Program-made: the position numbers and the translations under genes | Part shown: piece by piece, positions 50,567 to 58,953 of the stretch | How positions within the stretch are numbered: position 1 is the stretch's first letter | How the letters are laid out: each line of letters opens with the position of its first letter | Assembly: GCF_000373645.1 (NCBI RefSeq) | Contig: NZ_KB892016.1 | Coordinates: forward strand, 62,278-126,277 | DNA from: Streptomyces sp. ATexAB-D23 | GTDB taxonomy: Bacteria > Actinomycetota > Actinomycetes > Streptomycetales > Streptomycetaceae | Direction of reading: 5' to 3' | Length of the DNA stretch: 64,000 nt | The notes under the pieces: generated by a model | Database searches by the model: none | The model's input: the letters and a program-made list of their open reading frames with translations, nothing else | Told to the model about the DNA's origin: nothing

Positions 50567-51243
50567 CGGCCTTCCTCCTTGCGGAGGTAGTCGCTCAGCT
50601 CGTCCAGTTCGGCGCGGACCTGGTCGATGCGCTGGGGGTGGGGCTGGGACTGGGACTGGTGTTGGGGCTGGTGTCGGGGGGCGGGGTGCTGCTGGGGAGG
50701 AGGTGTGGGGTGGGGCTGGTCGTGGGGTTGGGGGCAGCGGGTGAGGGTAAGGGGCACGGGTTGCTGCTGGGGGTGCGGCGGGTAGGGCCGCGGGGTCCCC
50801 GTCGTCCCCGTCAGGCCGTGCGCCGGGGTGGGCACGGGCACGGTGGTCACGTATCCGTAGCCGGGTGCCGGGTGCGGGAGCGCGGGGCCGCCCTTGCCCG
50901 TCAGCCGTGCGTAGTGGCGGATGTCGGCGGTCAGGTAGTGCACGGGGGCGCCGATCATCGCCAGGAGCAGCAGCGGGATGAGCACGTAGTCGATGCCCGT
51001 GGCGTCGTCCGACCCGTCCCTGCCGAGGACGGGCAGCAGGACGCAGACGAACAGGAACCCGGCCGCGGTCATCCACCAGTCGAAGGCCCTGCGGCGGACG
51101 ATCGCCAGGCGCAGCAGCGGTGTCCACAGCAGCAGCCCCATGGAGAGCACCGAGAGCGCGGTGAACAGCACGCGCATGGACACGATCCAGGCTCTGCCGG
51201 GGACTCGGCGCGGCGCCGTGGGCGGTTGACCCGGGGCGTACAT
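50563..51243 (-). CDS. Membrane protein coupled to kinase
   Basis: This 226-residue protein has a short Pro/Arg N-terminus. Three to four hydrophobic segments (VLFTALSVLSMGLLLWTPLL, FDWWMTAAGFLFVCVLLPVL, YVLIPLLLLAMIGAPVHYLT) precede a cytoplasmic tail of about 100 residues, mostly Pro, Gln, His and Thr, ending in the acidic helix RAELDELSDYLRKEEGR. Its stop overlaps the kinase GTG, so coupling suggests it anchors or is phosphorylated by the kinase (inference). No known family is recognised. The low-complexity tail resembles other kinase-linked Streptomyces proteins. Confidence 0.78.
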   Translation of the reverse strand: MYAPGQPPTAPRRVPGRAWIVSMRVLFTALSVLSMGLLLWTPLLRLAIVRRRAFDWWMTAAGFLFVCVLLPVLGRDGSDDATGIDYVLIPLLLLAMIGAPVHYLTADIRHYARLTGKGGPALPHPAPGYGYVTTVPVPTPAHGLTGTTGTPRPYPPHPQQQPVPLTLTRCPQPHDQPHPTPPPQQHPAPRHQPQHQSQSQPHPQRIDQVRAELDELSDYLRKEEGR

Positions 51244-51412
51244 GGCTGCTCCTGGATGCCTGGTGGTGGAACGTCCGCGCGCACAGGGGCGTGCGTGCGG
51301 AACCGAGCGTAAGGGGCGACACCGACAGGGGGCCCGGGGTTGTGCGGAACCGTTGTGGTTCCGCTTGCTTCCGTGTGACCGTACCGCCTGCCGAGGCGGC
51401 CGCCGGGGGGGC

Positions 51413-53533
51413 TCACTCCGGGGTGACCGTACCGTCCGTCAGGCCGTCGTACAGGCCCTGGACGAGCTGTCCGCCGAGCCGTCCCGCGAGCCGCAGCGCG
51501 TCCTCGAACGCGGCCAGGGCGCGGAAGCGTTCGCCGTAGCGCTGCTGTTCGGCCAGGGGCAGGCGCGGCAGTTGGAGGCGGCGGGCGTCGAGCCGGGTCG
51601 CTGTGGAGGCGTGGCTGCTGGCCTGGCGGTTGTTGGTGGTGCCGCGCAGGAAGCCGGCGAGGAACCACGGGTCGAGGACGGCGGGGTCGGGGCGCAGCAG
51701 CTGGAGGTTGCGGCCGAGCGCGGCGCCGGCGGTGGCCTCGTCCACGACGCGGACGACGGTGACGCCGCCGAGTACGGGGACGACGACGTCTCCCGGCGCG
51801 ACGAGGACGGGTTCCTCGGGCGTTCCTTCGGCGGGCAGGCTCCCGGAGGGGGCGGTGGCGGCGAGCACGTCGTGCTCGGTGAGGACGGGACCTTCGCCGG
51901 TGCCGGTGCCGCCGTGGCGGAGCTGGAGGGCGCCGGCGCGGGCGAGTTCGCCGATGGTGGTGAGCGGGCGGTGCGCGGGGGCGGCGAGGGCCGGGGGCGG
52001 CGGGGTGAGCCCGGAGGCGAGTCGGAGGGTCCGGGTCAGCCTCTCCCGTACGCCGGCCAGCTCGGCGGGCCCGCCGGGGGCGGCGGGGGACGGCAGGTGG
52101 CGGGCGGGGGCGAGGTCGACGTCGTCGTCGAGGAGTTCGATGACGGGGACGATCCGGGAGGCGCCGGGCGCTTCGCGGTGGCCGTCGGCGGCCTGTTCTC
52201 GTTGTCCGTCGGCGTCCGGTCCCTCTCGCTGTCCGTCGTACGTCTGCCAGGCGTCGAGTACGGCGCGGCGCAGGGCCGGCCAGTCGGGCCGGTCTCGGCC
52301 GCCGCGGTCGGTGCTCTGTTCGGCGGGCTCGGCTGTGTCGACCAGCAGCAGTTCGGGCGTGGGGTGCGGGTCGGCGCCCGGCTTGCGCAGGACCCACAGG
52401 TGCAGCGGGATGCCGTACGGGGGTGCGGCGCCGGCCGGCAGGGCGATGACGGCGCGCAGTGCGCCCCGGCGCAGCAGGTCGGCGCGGATGCGGCGGCCGG
52501 AGCGGCGCGAGGCGGCGGCGGGCGGCATCAGCAGGACGGCGGTGCCGCCGTCCCGCAGCCGGGCCAGCGCGTGCTGCACCCAGGCGAGTTCGGACTCGGT
52601 GCGGGCAGGGAAGCCGTACTCCCAGCGGGGGTCGTAGGCGAGTTCGTCGTGGCCCCAGTTGCGCTCGTTGAACGGGGGGTGGCAGAGCACCGCGTCGGCG
52701 GCGAGCCGGGGGAAGGCGTCGGTGCGCAGGGTGTCCCCGGTCCGCACGTCGAGCGTGCACTCGGCGGGGGCGGTGCGCAGGGCGAGGCGGAGCGCGGTGA
52801 GGGCGGCGAGGCCGGGGTCGTTCTCCTGGCCGTGGAGGGCGGTGGCGCCGGGGGCGGCGACGAGCAGCGCGCCGGTGCCCGCCGCCGGGTCGAGGACGGT
52901 GCGCACGTCCGGGGTGTCCGGGGCGTGCGCGCCGGCCAGGGCTGCCATCAGTTCGGCGAGTCCGGGCGGGGTGAGCGTGTACTGGCGCGGGTTGGCGTCG
53001 AGCTGCCGGCCGAGCAGGAACTCGTACGTCTCCCGGGCGCCGGTCTCGGCGGCCAGCTCGGCTGCGCCGCGCAGGAGGGGTACGGACGGCAGGAGTTCGT
53101 CCCGGTCCGGGGTGCGCACCGCGCGCCCGTTCCCGGCGGGTCCGAAGCGGCCGGTCAGCGCGTCGTCGAGGGCGAGGGAGAGCACGCCGGCCATGCGCGT
53201 GTCGGACACGCCGGTGATCTCGCGCCAGGCCCTCGGGCTCCGGTCCGCGACGAGCAGGGCGCAGCCGACGTGCACCAGGGCGGTGACGGCGCCCGCGGGG
53301 TGGCCGGCCAGCTGCTGCCAGACGCGTTCCCGGAGCGGGACCTCGACGAGCTTGCCCTGGTCGCGCAGCCATCGTTCGACCTCGGACAGGGCGAAGGACG
53401 GGCTGGTCTCGGTGCCGCCGACCGGCTGGGGGAAGTCGGCGTGCCTCCGGCGCCAGTTGCTGACGGCGGCGCGCCCCACGCCCGCCAGGCGGGCGATCCC
53501 GGCGGCGGTCACCTCTGTCGCGTTCTCCGGCAC
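51413..53533 (-). CDS. N-6 adenine DNA methyltransferase with N-terminal HTH and C-terminal specificity-like domain
   Basis: This protein of about 706 residues combines three parts. Residues of about 5-60 form a helix-turn-helix (VTAAGIARLAGVGRAAVSNW). A type I HsdM-like catalytic domain (about 150-430) has SAM motif VLDPAAGTGALLVAAP and catalytic motif CHPPFNERNWG, where most enzymes have Asn-Pro-Pro-Phe. A C-terminal HsdS-like target-recognition half (about 500-706) ends with FLRGTTNNRQASSHASTATR and LQLPRLPLAEQQRYGERFRA. The GTG at 53533 follows GGGAG. No restriction subunit is nearby. It could be an orphan methyltransferase or a DNA-binding regulator with altered activity. Confidence 0.87.
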   Translation of the reverse strand: MPENATEVTAAGIARLAGVGRAAVSNWRRRHADFPQPVGGTETSPSFALSEVERWLRDQGKLVEVPLRERVWQQLAGHPAGAVTALVHVGCALLVADRSPRAWREITGVSDTRMAGVLSLALDDALTGRFGPAGNGRAVRTPDRDELLPSVPLLRGAAELAAETGARETYEFLLGRQLDANPRQYTLTPPGLAELMAALAGAHAPDTPDVRTVLDPAAGTGALLVAAPGATALHGQENDPGLAALTALRLALRTAPAECTLDVRTGDTLRTDAFPRLAADAVLCHPPFNERNWGHDELAYDPRWEYGFPARTESELAWVQHALARLRDGGTAVLLMPPAAASRRSGRRIRADLLRRGALRAVIALPAGAAPPYGIPLHLWVLRKPGADPHPTPELLLVDTAEPAEQSTDRGGRDRPDWPALRRAVLDAWQTYDGQREGPDADGQREQAADGHREAPGASRIVPVIELLDDDVDLAPARHLPSPAAPGGPAELAGVRERLTRTLRLASGLTPPPPALAAPAHRPLTTIGELARAGALQLRHGGTGTGEGPVLTEHDVLAATAPSGSLPAEGTPEEPVLVAPGDVVVPVLGGVTVVRVVDEATAGAALGRNLQLLRPDPAVLDPWFLAGFLRGTTNNRQASSHASTATRLDARRLQLPRLPLAEQQRYGERFRALAAFEDALRLAGRLGGQLVQGLYDGLTDGTVTPE

Positions 53534-53624
53534 TTGCTGCTCCCTGGTGCTCGTACCGCTTCGGCCCGTGCGTGCGCCCTGCCGTGGGCGCACCGACTGT
53601 TGTGCGGGCGAGCATACCGATCCG

Positions 53625-53690
53625 TTCACAGCACACGATTCACAGCGTGCACCACCCTGTTCACAGTAAACCGTGTTGACTCGGTTCACA
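53625..53690. repeat. Four TTCACA direct repeats in divergent promoter gap
   Basis: TTCACA occurs at 53625, 53639, 53660 and 53685, the first three as TTCACAG. They lie between the methyltransferase start and the divergent gene at 53777, beside a TTGACT at 53676-53681 that could be a -35. The spacing (14, 21, 25) is irregular. This looks like a multi-site operator. Confidence 0.55.
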
Positions 53691-53776
53691 CATGATGATG
53701 TGATTGACCTGTCGCTGCACGAGGCGACATGTGGATCCGCTCCCGACTCATCCCGCACTTGCCGAAGGGCACAGCC

Positions 53777-54625
53777 ATGTCCCAGTACACGCAGCCGCCG
53801 CAGCCCCCGTACTCCCAGCCGCAGCAGCCGTACACACCCGACCGGACCCCCGGCGTCCGCCCCGCACGCAACGGGCTGGGGGTGGCGGCCCTGATCCTCG
53901 GGCTCATCGGCGCGGTCTCCGGCCTGATCCCGTTCCTGTTCTGGCTGGCGGGCATCCTCGGCACGATCGCTCTGGTCCTGGGCCTGGTCGGCCGGGGCCG
54001 CGCCAAGAGGGGCGAGGCGACGAACAAGAACATGGCGACGTTCGGGACGGTCCTCGCGCTGATCGCGCTGGTCCTCTCGGTGGTCGGCGCGGTGATCACG
54101 TTCAAGGCGGTCGGTGACGCGGTGGACGACCTGAACAAGGCGGTGTCGGACACGACGGCGTCCGCGAAGCCGAAGGCGGGCGGTGACACGGGCAAGGGGA
54201 AGCCGAAGGGCGACGAGGAGAAGAAGCCCGCCGAAGAGGCACTGGAGGAGGGTGACTCGGCGGTGTACGACGACGACCTCACGGTCACGGTCGGCGACGC
54301 GACCAAGTACTCCCCCAGTGAGTTCGCGATCGGTCACACCAAGGGCAACAAGGCCTACCGGGTCGCCGTCGTCATCGAGAACGCGGGCAAGGAGAAGTTC
54401 GACTCCACCCTCGTCGGCGTCGAGGCGCGCGCCGGGGAGGACGGGGTCGACGCCGAGCAGATCTTCGACGACAAGGTCGGCCAGGGCTTCAGCGGCACGA
54501 TCCTGCCGGGCAAGAAGGTCACGGTCCTCTTCGCCTTCGACTCGCCGGCCGATGCCAAGAGCCTGACCGTCGAGGTCAACCCCGGCTTCACGTACGACGC
54601 GACGCAGTGGGACCTGAAGCTCTGA
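53777..54625 (+). CDS. DUF4190/DUF4352-like membrane lipoprotein-type protein
   Basis: This 282-residue protein has a Gln/Pro/Tyr-rich cytoplasmic N-terminus. Two membrane helices (LGVAALILGLIGAVSGLIPF and LAGILGTIALVLGLVGRGRA), then a third (TFGTVLALIALVLSVVGAVI), match the DUF4190 layout. A Lys/Gly/Glu linker precedes an extracytoplasmic beta-rich DUF4352-like domain (about residues 175-282, with AYRVAVVIENAGKEKFDSTL). It is divergent from the methyltransferase, with TTCACA repeats in the gap. The ATG at 53777 follows GAAGGG, and an ATG at 53729 would add 16 residues. Function is unknown. Confidence 0.8.
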   Translation: MSQYTQPPQPPYSQPQQPYTPDRTPGVRPARNGLGVAALILGLIGAVSGLIPFLFWLAGILGTIALVLGLVGRGRAKRGEATNKNMATFGTVLALIALVLSVVGAVITFKAVGDAVDDLNKAVSDTTASAKPKAGGDTGKGKPKGDEEKKPAEEALEEGDSAVYDDDLTVTVGDATKYSPSEFAIGHTKGNKAYRVAVVIENAGKEKFDSTLVGVEARAGEDGVDAEQIFDDKVGQGFSGTILPGKKVTVLFAFDSPADAKSLTVEVNPGFTYDATQWDLKL

Positions 54626-54646
54626 CCCGCGGGGCGCGCACGGCCC

Positions 54647-54682
54647 GCGCGGAACCCGCCCTCCCCGGGGCGGGTTCCGCGC
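54647..54682. terminator. Bidirectional terminator
   Basis: A perfect 15-bp stem, GCGCGGAACCCGCCC with its complement at 54668-54682, and a 6-base loop lie between the DUF4190-like gene and the convergent TetR gene. Confidence 0.8.
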
Positions 54683-54697
54683 CTTCCGCCCGTTCGC

Positions 54698-55318
54698 TCA
54701 CCCCTCGCGGCTCCCCGGCCAGGCGGCCAGCGCCAGCTCGGCGATCTCGGCCAGTTCATCCGGTCCGGCCCCGTCGCAGGACCGCTGCGACATGCCCTGG
54801 ACGATCGTCGCGAAGTACCCGGCGAGGGCCCGGGGGTTCACCCGCTCCGGCAGCTCACCCGTGCGCTGCGCGGCCCGCAGCCGCGACTCCCAGGCCACGA
54901 GGTTGGCGTTGCGCAGGCCCTTCAGACGCGCGCCCACCTCGGCGTCCTGCGGAGCGACGTTCGCGGCGGCCGTGATCGTCATGCAGCCCGCCGGGTGCGA
55001 GGGGTCGGCGTAGATCCGCGCCGCCTCCCGCAGGATGCGCGCGAACGCGCGGTAGGCCGTGGGCTCCTCCTCCAGGGCCGCCCCCATGAAGGTCCCGGCC
55101 GGCGTCCTCCCGTACGCGGCGACCGACTCCTCGAAGAGCGAGCGCTTGTCGCCGAACGCGGCGTAGAGACTCGCGGGCCTGATGCCCATCGCCTCCGTCA
55201 GCTCACCGATCGAGGTCGCGCCGTAGCCGCGCTCCCAGAACAGCCGGACCGCCGCCGCGAGAGCGGCGTCCCGGTCGAAGGAACGCGGACGGCCGCGCGT
55301 CGCACCTGCTTCTCCCAT
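54698..55318 (-). CDS. TetR-family transcriptional regulator
   Basis: This 206-residue repressor has an N-terminal HTH with SIGELTEAMGIRPASLYAAF (about residues 37-58), then an all-helical ligand domain with VAPQDAEVGARLKGLRNANL. The ATG at 55318 follows GGGAGGC. It is divergent from a short-chain dehydrogenase gene, and two CTCAATAA repeats lie in the 87-base gap, so it probably represses both itself and the dehydrogenase. The arrangement is typical of a detoxification pair. The ligand is unknown. Confidence 0.9.
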   Translation of the reverse strand: MGEAGATRGRPRSFDRDAALAAAVRLFWERGYGATSIGELTEAMGIRPASLYAAFGDKRSLFEESVAAYGRTPAGTFMGAALEEEPTAYRAFARILREAARIYADPSHPAGCMTITAAANVAPQDAEVGARLKGLRNANLVAWESRLRAAQRTGELPERVNPRALAGYFATIVQGMSQRSCDGAGPDELAEIAELALAAWPGSREG

Positions 55319-55340
55319 GCCTCCCATTCTAGAGCGCCCG

Positions 55341-55390
55341 CTCAATAACTCGTGCTAGGTTATTTCTGGAACGATCACTCAATAAATTGA
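55341..55390. promoter_or_regulatory. TetR operator candidate
   Basis: CTCAATAA occurs at 55341-55348 and 55378-55385. The second is part of the inverted repeat TCAAT-AA-ATTGA at 55379-55390, in the gap between TetR and SDR genes. Confidence 0.5.
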
Positions 55391-55405
55391 TGAGGGGTAA
55401 CAGCC

Positions 55406-56179
55406 ATGCGTACGAACGGGCTTGAGGGCAAGGTCGCACTGGTCACCGGCGGCAGCCGCGGGATCGGCCGGGGCATCGCGGAACGGCTGGGCCGGGACGG
55501 CGCCGTCGTCGCCGTCGCCTACGCCCGGGACGCGAGGGCGGCCGACGAGGTCGTCGGCGTCATCCGCAAGAACGGCGGCACCGCGTTCCCGATCCGCGCC
55601 GAGCTGGGTGCGCACGGCGACGCGGCCGCGCTGTGGGAGGCGTTCGACGAGCAGGTCACCGCGCACGCGCCCGGAGGCGGCGTGGACATCATCGTGAACA
55701 ATGCCGCGTCGGGCCTCTACTCCGAGCTGTCCTCACTCACCGAGGAGGCGTTCGACGCGGTCTTCGCCGTCAACGTCCGGGCGCCGTTCTTCGTCGTCCG
55801 CCACGGGCTGGACCGGCTGCGCGACGGCGGCCGGATCATCAACATATCCAGCGGCGCCGCCCGGATCGCCATGCCGGAGATCATCGCCTACAGCGCGACG
55901 AAGGGCGCCCTGGACAACTTCACACTGACCCTCGCCAAGGAGCTGGGCCCGCGCGGCATCACGGTCAACTCGGTGGCCCCCGGCATCATCGACACCGACA
56001 TCAACGCGGACTGGCTGCGCGGCAACGCCGAGGCCGAGGCCCAGGCGGCGTCCCTGGCCGCACTGGGCCGGGTCGGCCGGCCCGAGGACGTCGCGGACAT
56101 CGTGGCATTCCTCGCCTCGGACGACTCCCGCTGGATGACCGGCCGGGTGCTCGACGCGACGGGGGGCTCGGGGCTCTGA
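55406..56179 (+). CDS. Short-chain dehydrogenase/reductase
   Basis: This 257-residue cytosolic SDR, an NAD(P)H-dependent oxidoreductase, has the cofactor motif VTGGSRGIGRGIAERLG near residue 13. IIVNNAASGLYSELS near 92 (NNA, then S rather than the usual G) comes next, the catalytic Ser is in INISSGAARIAMPEIIAY, and the YSATKGALDNF triad region is near 158. The C-terminal FLASDDSRWMTGRVLDATGG closes the fold. It is the target of the divergent TetR gene by layout. The substrate is not predictable. Its end faces a DUF6879 gene with only 12 bases between. Confidence 0.93.
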   Translation: MRTNGLEGKVALVTGGSRGIGRGIAERLGRDGAVVAVAYARDARAADEVVGVIRKNGGTAFPIRAELGAHGDAAALWEAFDEQVTAHAPGGGVDIIVNNAASGLYSELSSLTEEAFDAVFAVNVRAPFFVVRHGLDRLRDGGRIINISSGAARIAMPEIIAYSATKGALDNFTLTLAKELGPRGITVNSVAPGIIDTDINADWLRGNAEAEAQAASLAALGRVGRPEDVADIVAFLASDDSRWMTGRVLDATGGSGL

Positions 56180-56191
56180 TGCGTGCTCCCG

Positions 56192-56878
56192 CTAGGGCCT
56201 GTCCGGGTTCAGGGAGCGGCGGGCCGCGTTGATGACGTTGTGGGCGTCGGACCCGGCGAACTCGTCCCGCGAGACCGCGTGGTGCATCGCAGCGTCGCGG
56301 ACGACGCAGTACCGGACGACCTCGGCCGGTTCGGTGATCAGCTCAATGTCCGTGATGTTGTCGGCGTCGTCGAAGTGCAGCACAGCGACAAGCCGGGAAT
56401 CGAAGATCCAGAAGTCGTCGGCGGGCAGCGCGGCGCGGTCGGCGTCCTTGCGCCACAGGTAGCGAATGTCCTCGCCCACCGCCGCGTTGTGCCGGGCGTA
56501 GTCGAGCAGGAACAGTTGCTCGATGGTGGGCGGGTTGTCCGCGACGCGCACGCGGCCGGCCGTTTTACCCGCCTCCGTCTGGGCCTTGATGTTGACGAAC
56601 CAGGACTCGCCGGGGTCGCAGGGCGAAGAACCCGTGGCCAGGAACGCCTGAAAGTCGGGGTCCTCGCGGTCCGAGGCATACCCGCGTCGGGTCTCATGCC
56701 GCCAGGCGGTGTGTTTGAAGGTCTCGAAGAGGCGCCGGAACGTGGCCCGGTCCACGAGTTCAGGCACGCGCTCCACCGCCTTCGGCCCCCAGTTCACGAG
56801 CAGTTCGCGGGGCACGGCCACCGCCGCGTCGCCGGGCCCGAAGTGCTGGAGCTGCGCCAGGTCTTCGGCGTCGGTCAC
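56192..56878 (-). CDS. DUF6879-family protein ending in a MITE-like terminus
   Basis: This 228-residue protein of a Streptomyces-rich family is usually found near XRE regulators and has no known activity. The core runs from RATFRRLFETFKHTAWRHET through DFWIFDSRLVAVLHFDDADN to EVVRYCVVRDAAMHHAVS. A 45-residue N-terminal extension (AEDLAQLQHFGPGDAAVAVP) is unusual. The TAG stop (56192-56194) and the codons for NPDRP come from a 13-bp sequence identical to the terminus of the element at 31067, so the C-terminus may have been rewritten by an insertion or its excision. Confidence 0.75.
   Translation of the reverse strand: MTDAEDLAQLQHFGPGDAAVAVPRELLVNWGPKAVERVPELVDRATFRRLFETFKHTAWRHETRRGYASDREDPDFQAFLATGSSPCDPGESWFVNIKAQTEAGKTAGRVRVADNPPTIEQLFLLDYARHNAAVGEDIRYLWRKDADRAALPADDFWIFDSRLVAVLHFDDADNITDIELITEPAEVVRYCVVRDAAMHHAVSRDEFAGSDAHNVINAARRSLNPDRP
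56194..56206. repeat. Solo terminus matching the 31067 element
   Basis: AGGGCCTGTCCGG is identical to the first 13 bases of the element ending at 31067. No second arm is visible nearby. It overlaps the DUF6879 stop. Confidence 0.5.
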
Positions 56879-57054
56879 GGGCGTGCCCTGAACGATGTGT
56901 GCGACATCCCGTGAGTTCCTCTGAGCCCCGCTGAGCCCCTGGGCCCGTGGCCAGGGAGTTCTCCCTCCTTCGTGTGCACTGCAGGCTTGTGACGTAACTT
57001 CGGGATTCTTGAAGCTTTCTCATCTCGTCCGACAGATTCGCAGTCGGGTCGAAG

Positions 57055-58149
57055 GTGAGGAGGCTCGGGTTGGCGGCGCTGGCAGTCGTACGGGACCTGC
57101 GTGAGCACTGGGCGCCCGCGTCGGCTGAGGAGCTGGAGCGGTTCGAGACCGATGTGCTGTCCGGGTTCGTTCTGGCACGGGCCTCAGCGGGTTTGGCAGA
57201 CGGCACGATCCGCGGGGACGTCGGTCACCTGGATCAGATCAGGACCTGGTTCGGCCGGCCTTTGTGGGACATGGAGCCCGCTGACGCGGACGTGTACTTC
57301 GGGAAGGTGCTGCGGCACTCGCCCAGCGGCACCCGGCTGGGCCGGTCGCAGGCGTTGAGCACGTACTTCATGTTCCTGGAGTTGCGGCACAAGGTCGAAA
57401 TCCACCGGATGACCGGCCGGGTGGTCGAGTGCCCGATCGACGAGATGAACCGGCCGCGTGGGGCCAAGGACGCCCAGCTGCGGATCCCGCCGAGTGAGCC
57501 GGAGATCGGGACGCTGTTCACTGGCTGGGGCGGCGAGCTGGCCACCTGCCGGAAGTTCGCCCCCACCGCCCGGAACTACACCGCCTCGAAGCTGATGTCC
57601 CAGGTCGGGCTGCGGGTCAGCGAGGCATGCGGGCTCGACCTGGACGACATCAAGTGGGACCTGGGCCGCTTCGGCAAGCTCCATGTCCGCCACGGCAAGG
57701 GCACCCGCGGCTCGGGTCCGCGCGAGCGGATGGTTCCGCTGATCAACGGTGCCGACCGAACACTGCGGTGGTTCATCGAGGACGTGTGGGGTCAGTTCGA
57801 CGACGATCACACTCGCCCTGGTGCCCCGCTGTTTCCCTCCGAGCGTAAGAACACCGACGGCTCCGCCCGCCGGGTCGGCGACGACGCCCTGCGTAACGGG
57901 CTCGACAACGCGGTCGAGGCTCATCTGCCGAGCTGGACGGACAAGTTGACACCGCACGTCCTGCGGCATTTCTGCGCGTCCCAACTCTACGGAAACGGAC
58001 TGGACTTGCTCGCAATCCAGGAGGTTCTCGGACATTCCTGGATCGCCACGACCATGCGGTATATCCACGTGCAGCAGACCCGGGTCGAGGACGCCTGGGC
58101 CGCCGGGATGGAACGCGCCGCGAGGCGGCTGGAAGGACTGGCCCAATGA
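57055..58149 (+). CDS. Tyrosine recombinase/integrase
   Basis: This 364-residue site-specific recombinase has an N-terminal SAM-like core-binding domain (about residues 25-115) before the catalytic domain. Catalytic residues are complete: Arg in SQVGLRVSEACGLDLDDI, the beta-hairpin Lys near HVRHGKGTRGSG, HxxR in TPHVLRHFCASQLYGNG, His in IQEVLGHSWIATTMRYIHV, and the Tyr nucleophile in the same motif. The GTG at 57055 is a weak start, with no strong ribosome site. It overlaps the HTH gene by four bases (ATGA) and heads a three-gene module. Confidence 0.93.
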   Translation: MRRLGLAALAVVRDLREHWAPASAEELERFETDVLSGFVLARASAGLADGTIRGDVGHLDQIRTWFGRPLWDMEPADADVYFGKVLRHSPSGTRLGRSQALSTYFMFLELRHKVEIHRMTGRVVECPIDEMNRPRGAKDAQLRIPPSEPEIGTLFTGWGGELATCRKFAPTARNYTASKLMSQVGLRVSEACGLDLDDIKWDLGRFGKLHVRHGKGTRGSGPRERMVPLINGADRTLRWFIEDVWGQFDDDHTRPGAPLFPSERKNTDGSARRVGDDALRNGLDNAVEAHLPSWTDKLTPHVLRHFCASQLYGNGLDLLAIQEVLGHSWIATTMRYIHVQQTRVEDAWAAGMERAARRLEGLAQ

Positions 58150-58478
58150 GGTGGAACCTGCGGCTGACCGCCGCGAACAAGGGTATCTGGAAGGCGTCCG
58201 AGCTCCAGCGGAGCCTGGCCGAGCACGGTCTGGTGATCTCGGCCGGCAAGATGTCCGGGCTGTGGTCCGGCCAGCCGGTCTCGCTCAAGCTGGAGGACCT
58301 GGACGTCATCTGCGTGGTCCTCGGCTGTGAGATCGGCGACCTGCTGATCCCCGAACCTGAGAAGGTCCGCCGCCCTGGCCAGGCAGAGGAGAGGGAACGA
58401 GCCGCGGTCGGCGCGGGAACCGCCGCACCGAAGGTGATCCCCAAGCGCCGGGACGGCCGGTCGCTGCCGCCGGAGTGA
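58146..58478 (+). CDS. Small XRE-like HTH protein
   Basis: This 110-residue protein starts with a helix-turn-helix region resembling phage-type Cro/C1 repressors (KASELQRSLAEHGLVISAGK then GLWSGQPVSLKLEDLDVICV and LGCEIGDLLIPEPE, residues of about 15-75). The C-terminal tail is basic and disordered. Its ATG overlaps the integrase stop, and the next gene begins four bases after its end. It probably regulates or assists the recombinases. Similar HTHs are common in such three-gene modules, by recollection. Confidence 0.8.
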   Translation: MRWNLRLTAANKGIWKASELQRSLAEHGLVISAGKMSGLWSGQPVSLKLEDLDVICVVLGCEIGDLLIPEPEKVRRPGQAEERERAAVGAGTAAPKVIPKRRDGRSLPPE

Positions 58479-58482
58479 GCCG

Positions 58483-58953
58483 ATGACACGGTTCCCGAAG
58501 GGCTACGTCAAGCCCACCGACTCCTGCGACAGCTGCCTGGCCTGGGGAAACTTCAGCGGCCGCCTCTGCCCCACCTGCTACATGTTCGGCCGCGGCCACG
58601 ACGCGGCCGCATGCACCGGCTGCCGCCGCGTCCAGCCGCTGAAGTGGAACTACTGCCGCCTGTGCTGGTGCCAGGCCCGCCTCAGCGTGAAGGCCGTCGC
58701 CGGCCAGCCCACAGACGAGAGGACGTGCGGGACCGGCTCGCCGCCGTCAGGCATCACCAACTGTTCTTCGTCGGGATGCACTACCGCAGGAGACCGACCC
58801 CTGCGGCTCGGACGCGCGGAGGACGGCGGGGAGCCCCGCGCAAGCCGCCTCCTGCACCGGCCTGGCGCCCGGATCCCGGCTGGCGGCAGCTACCGCTGTT
58901 CGCACAGATCCACCGTGACTACAGCCAGCTCGCCCTGGCCGACGCCGACCTGA
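58483..58953 (+). pseudogene. N-terminal zinc-finger part of a frameshifted second recombinase
   Basis: The first 78 residues contain eight Cys residues in CDSCLAWGNFSGRLCPTC, CTGC and CRLCWC, a double zinc-ribbon pattern. After GQPTDE near 58720 this frame degenerates into low-quality sequence and stops at 58953. The matching continuation (DVRDRLAAVRHHQLFFVGMH) appears in another frame from 58722. The likely protein joins the two by a shift of two bases. It begins four bases after the HTH gene. A sequencing error remains possible. Confidence 0.65.
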
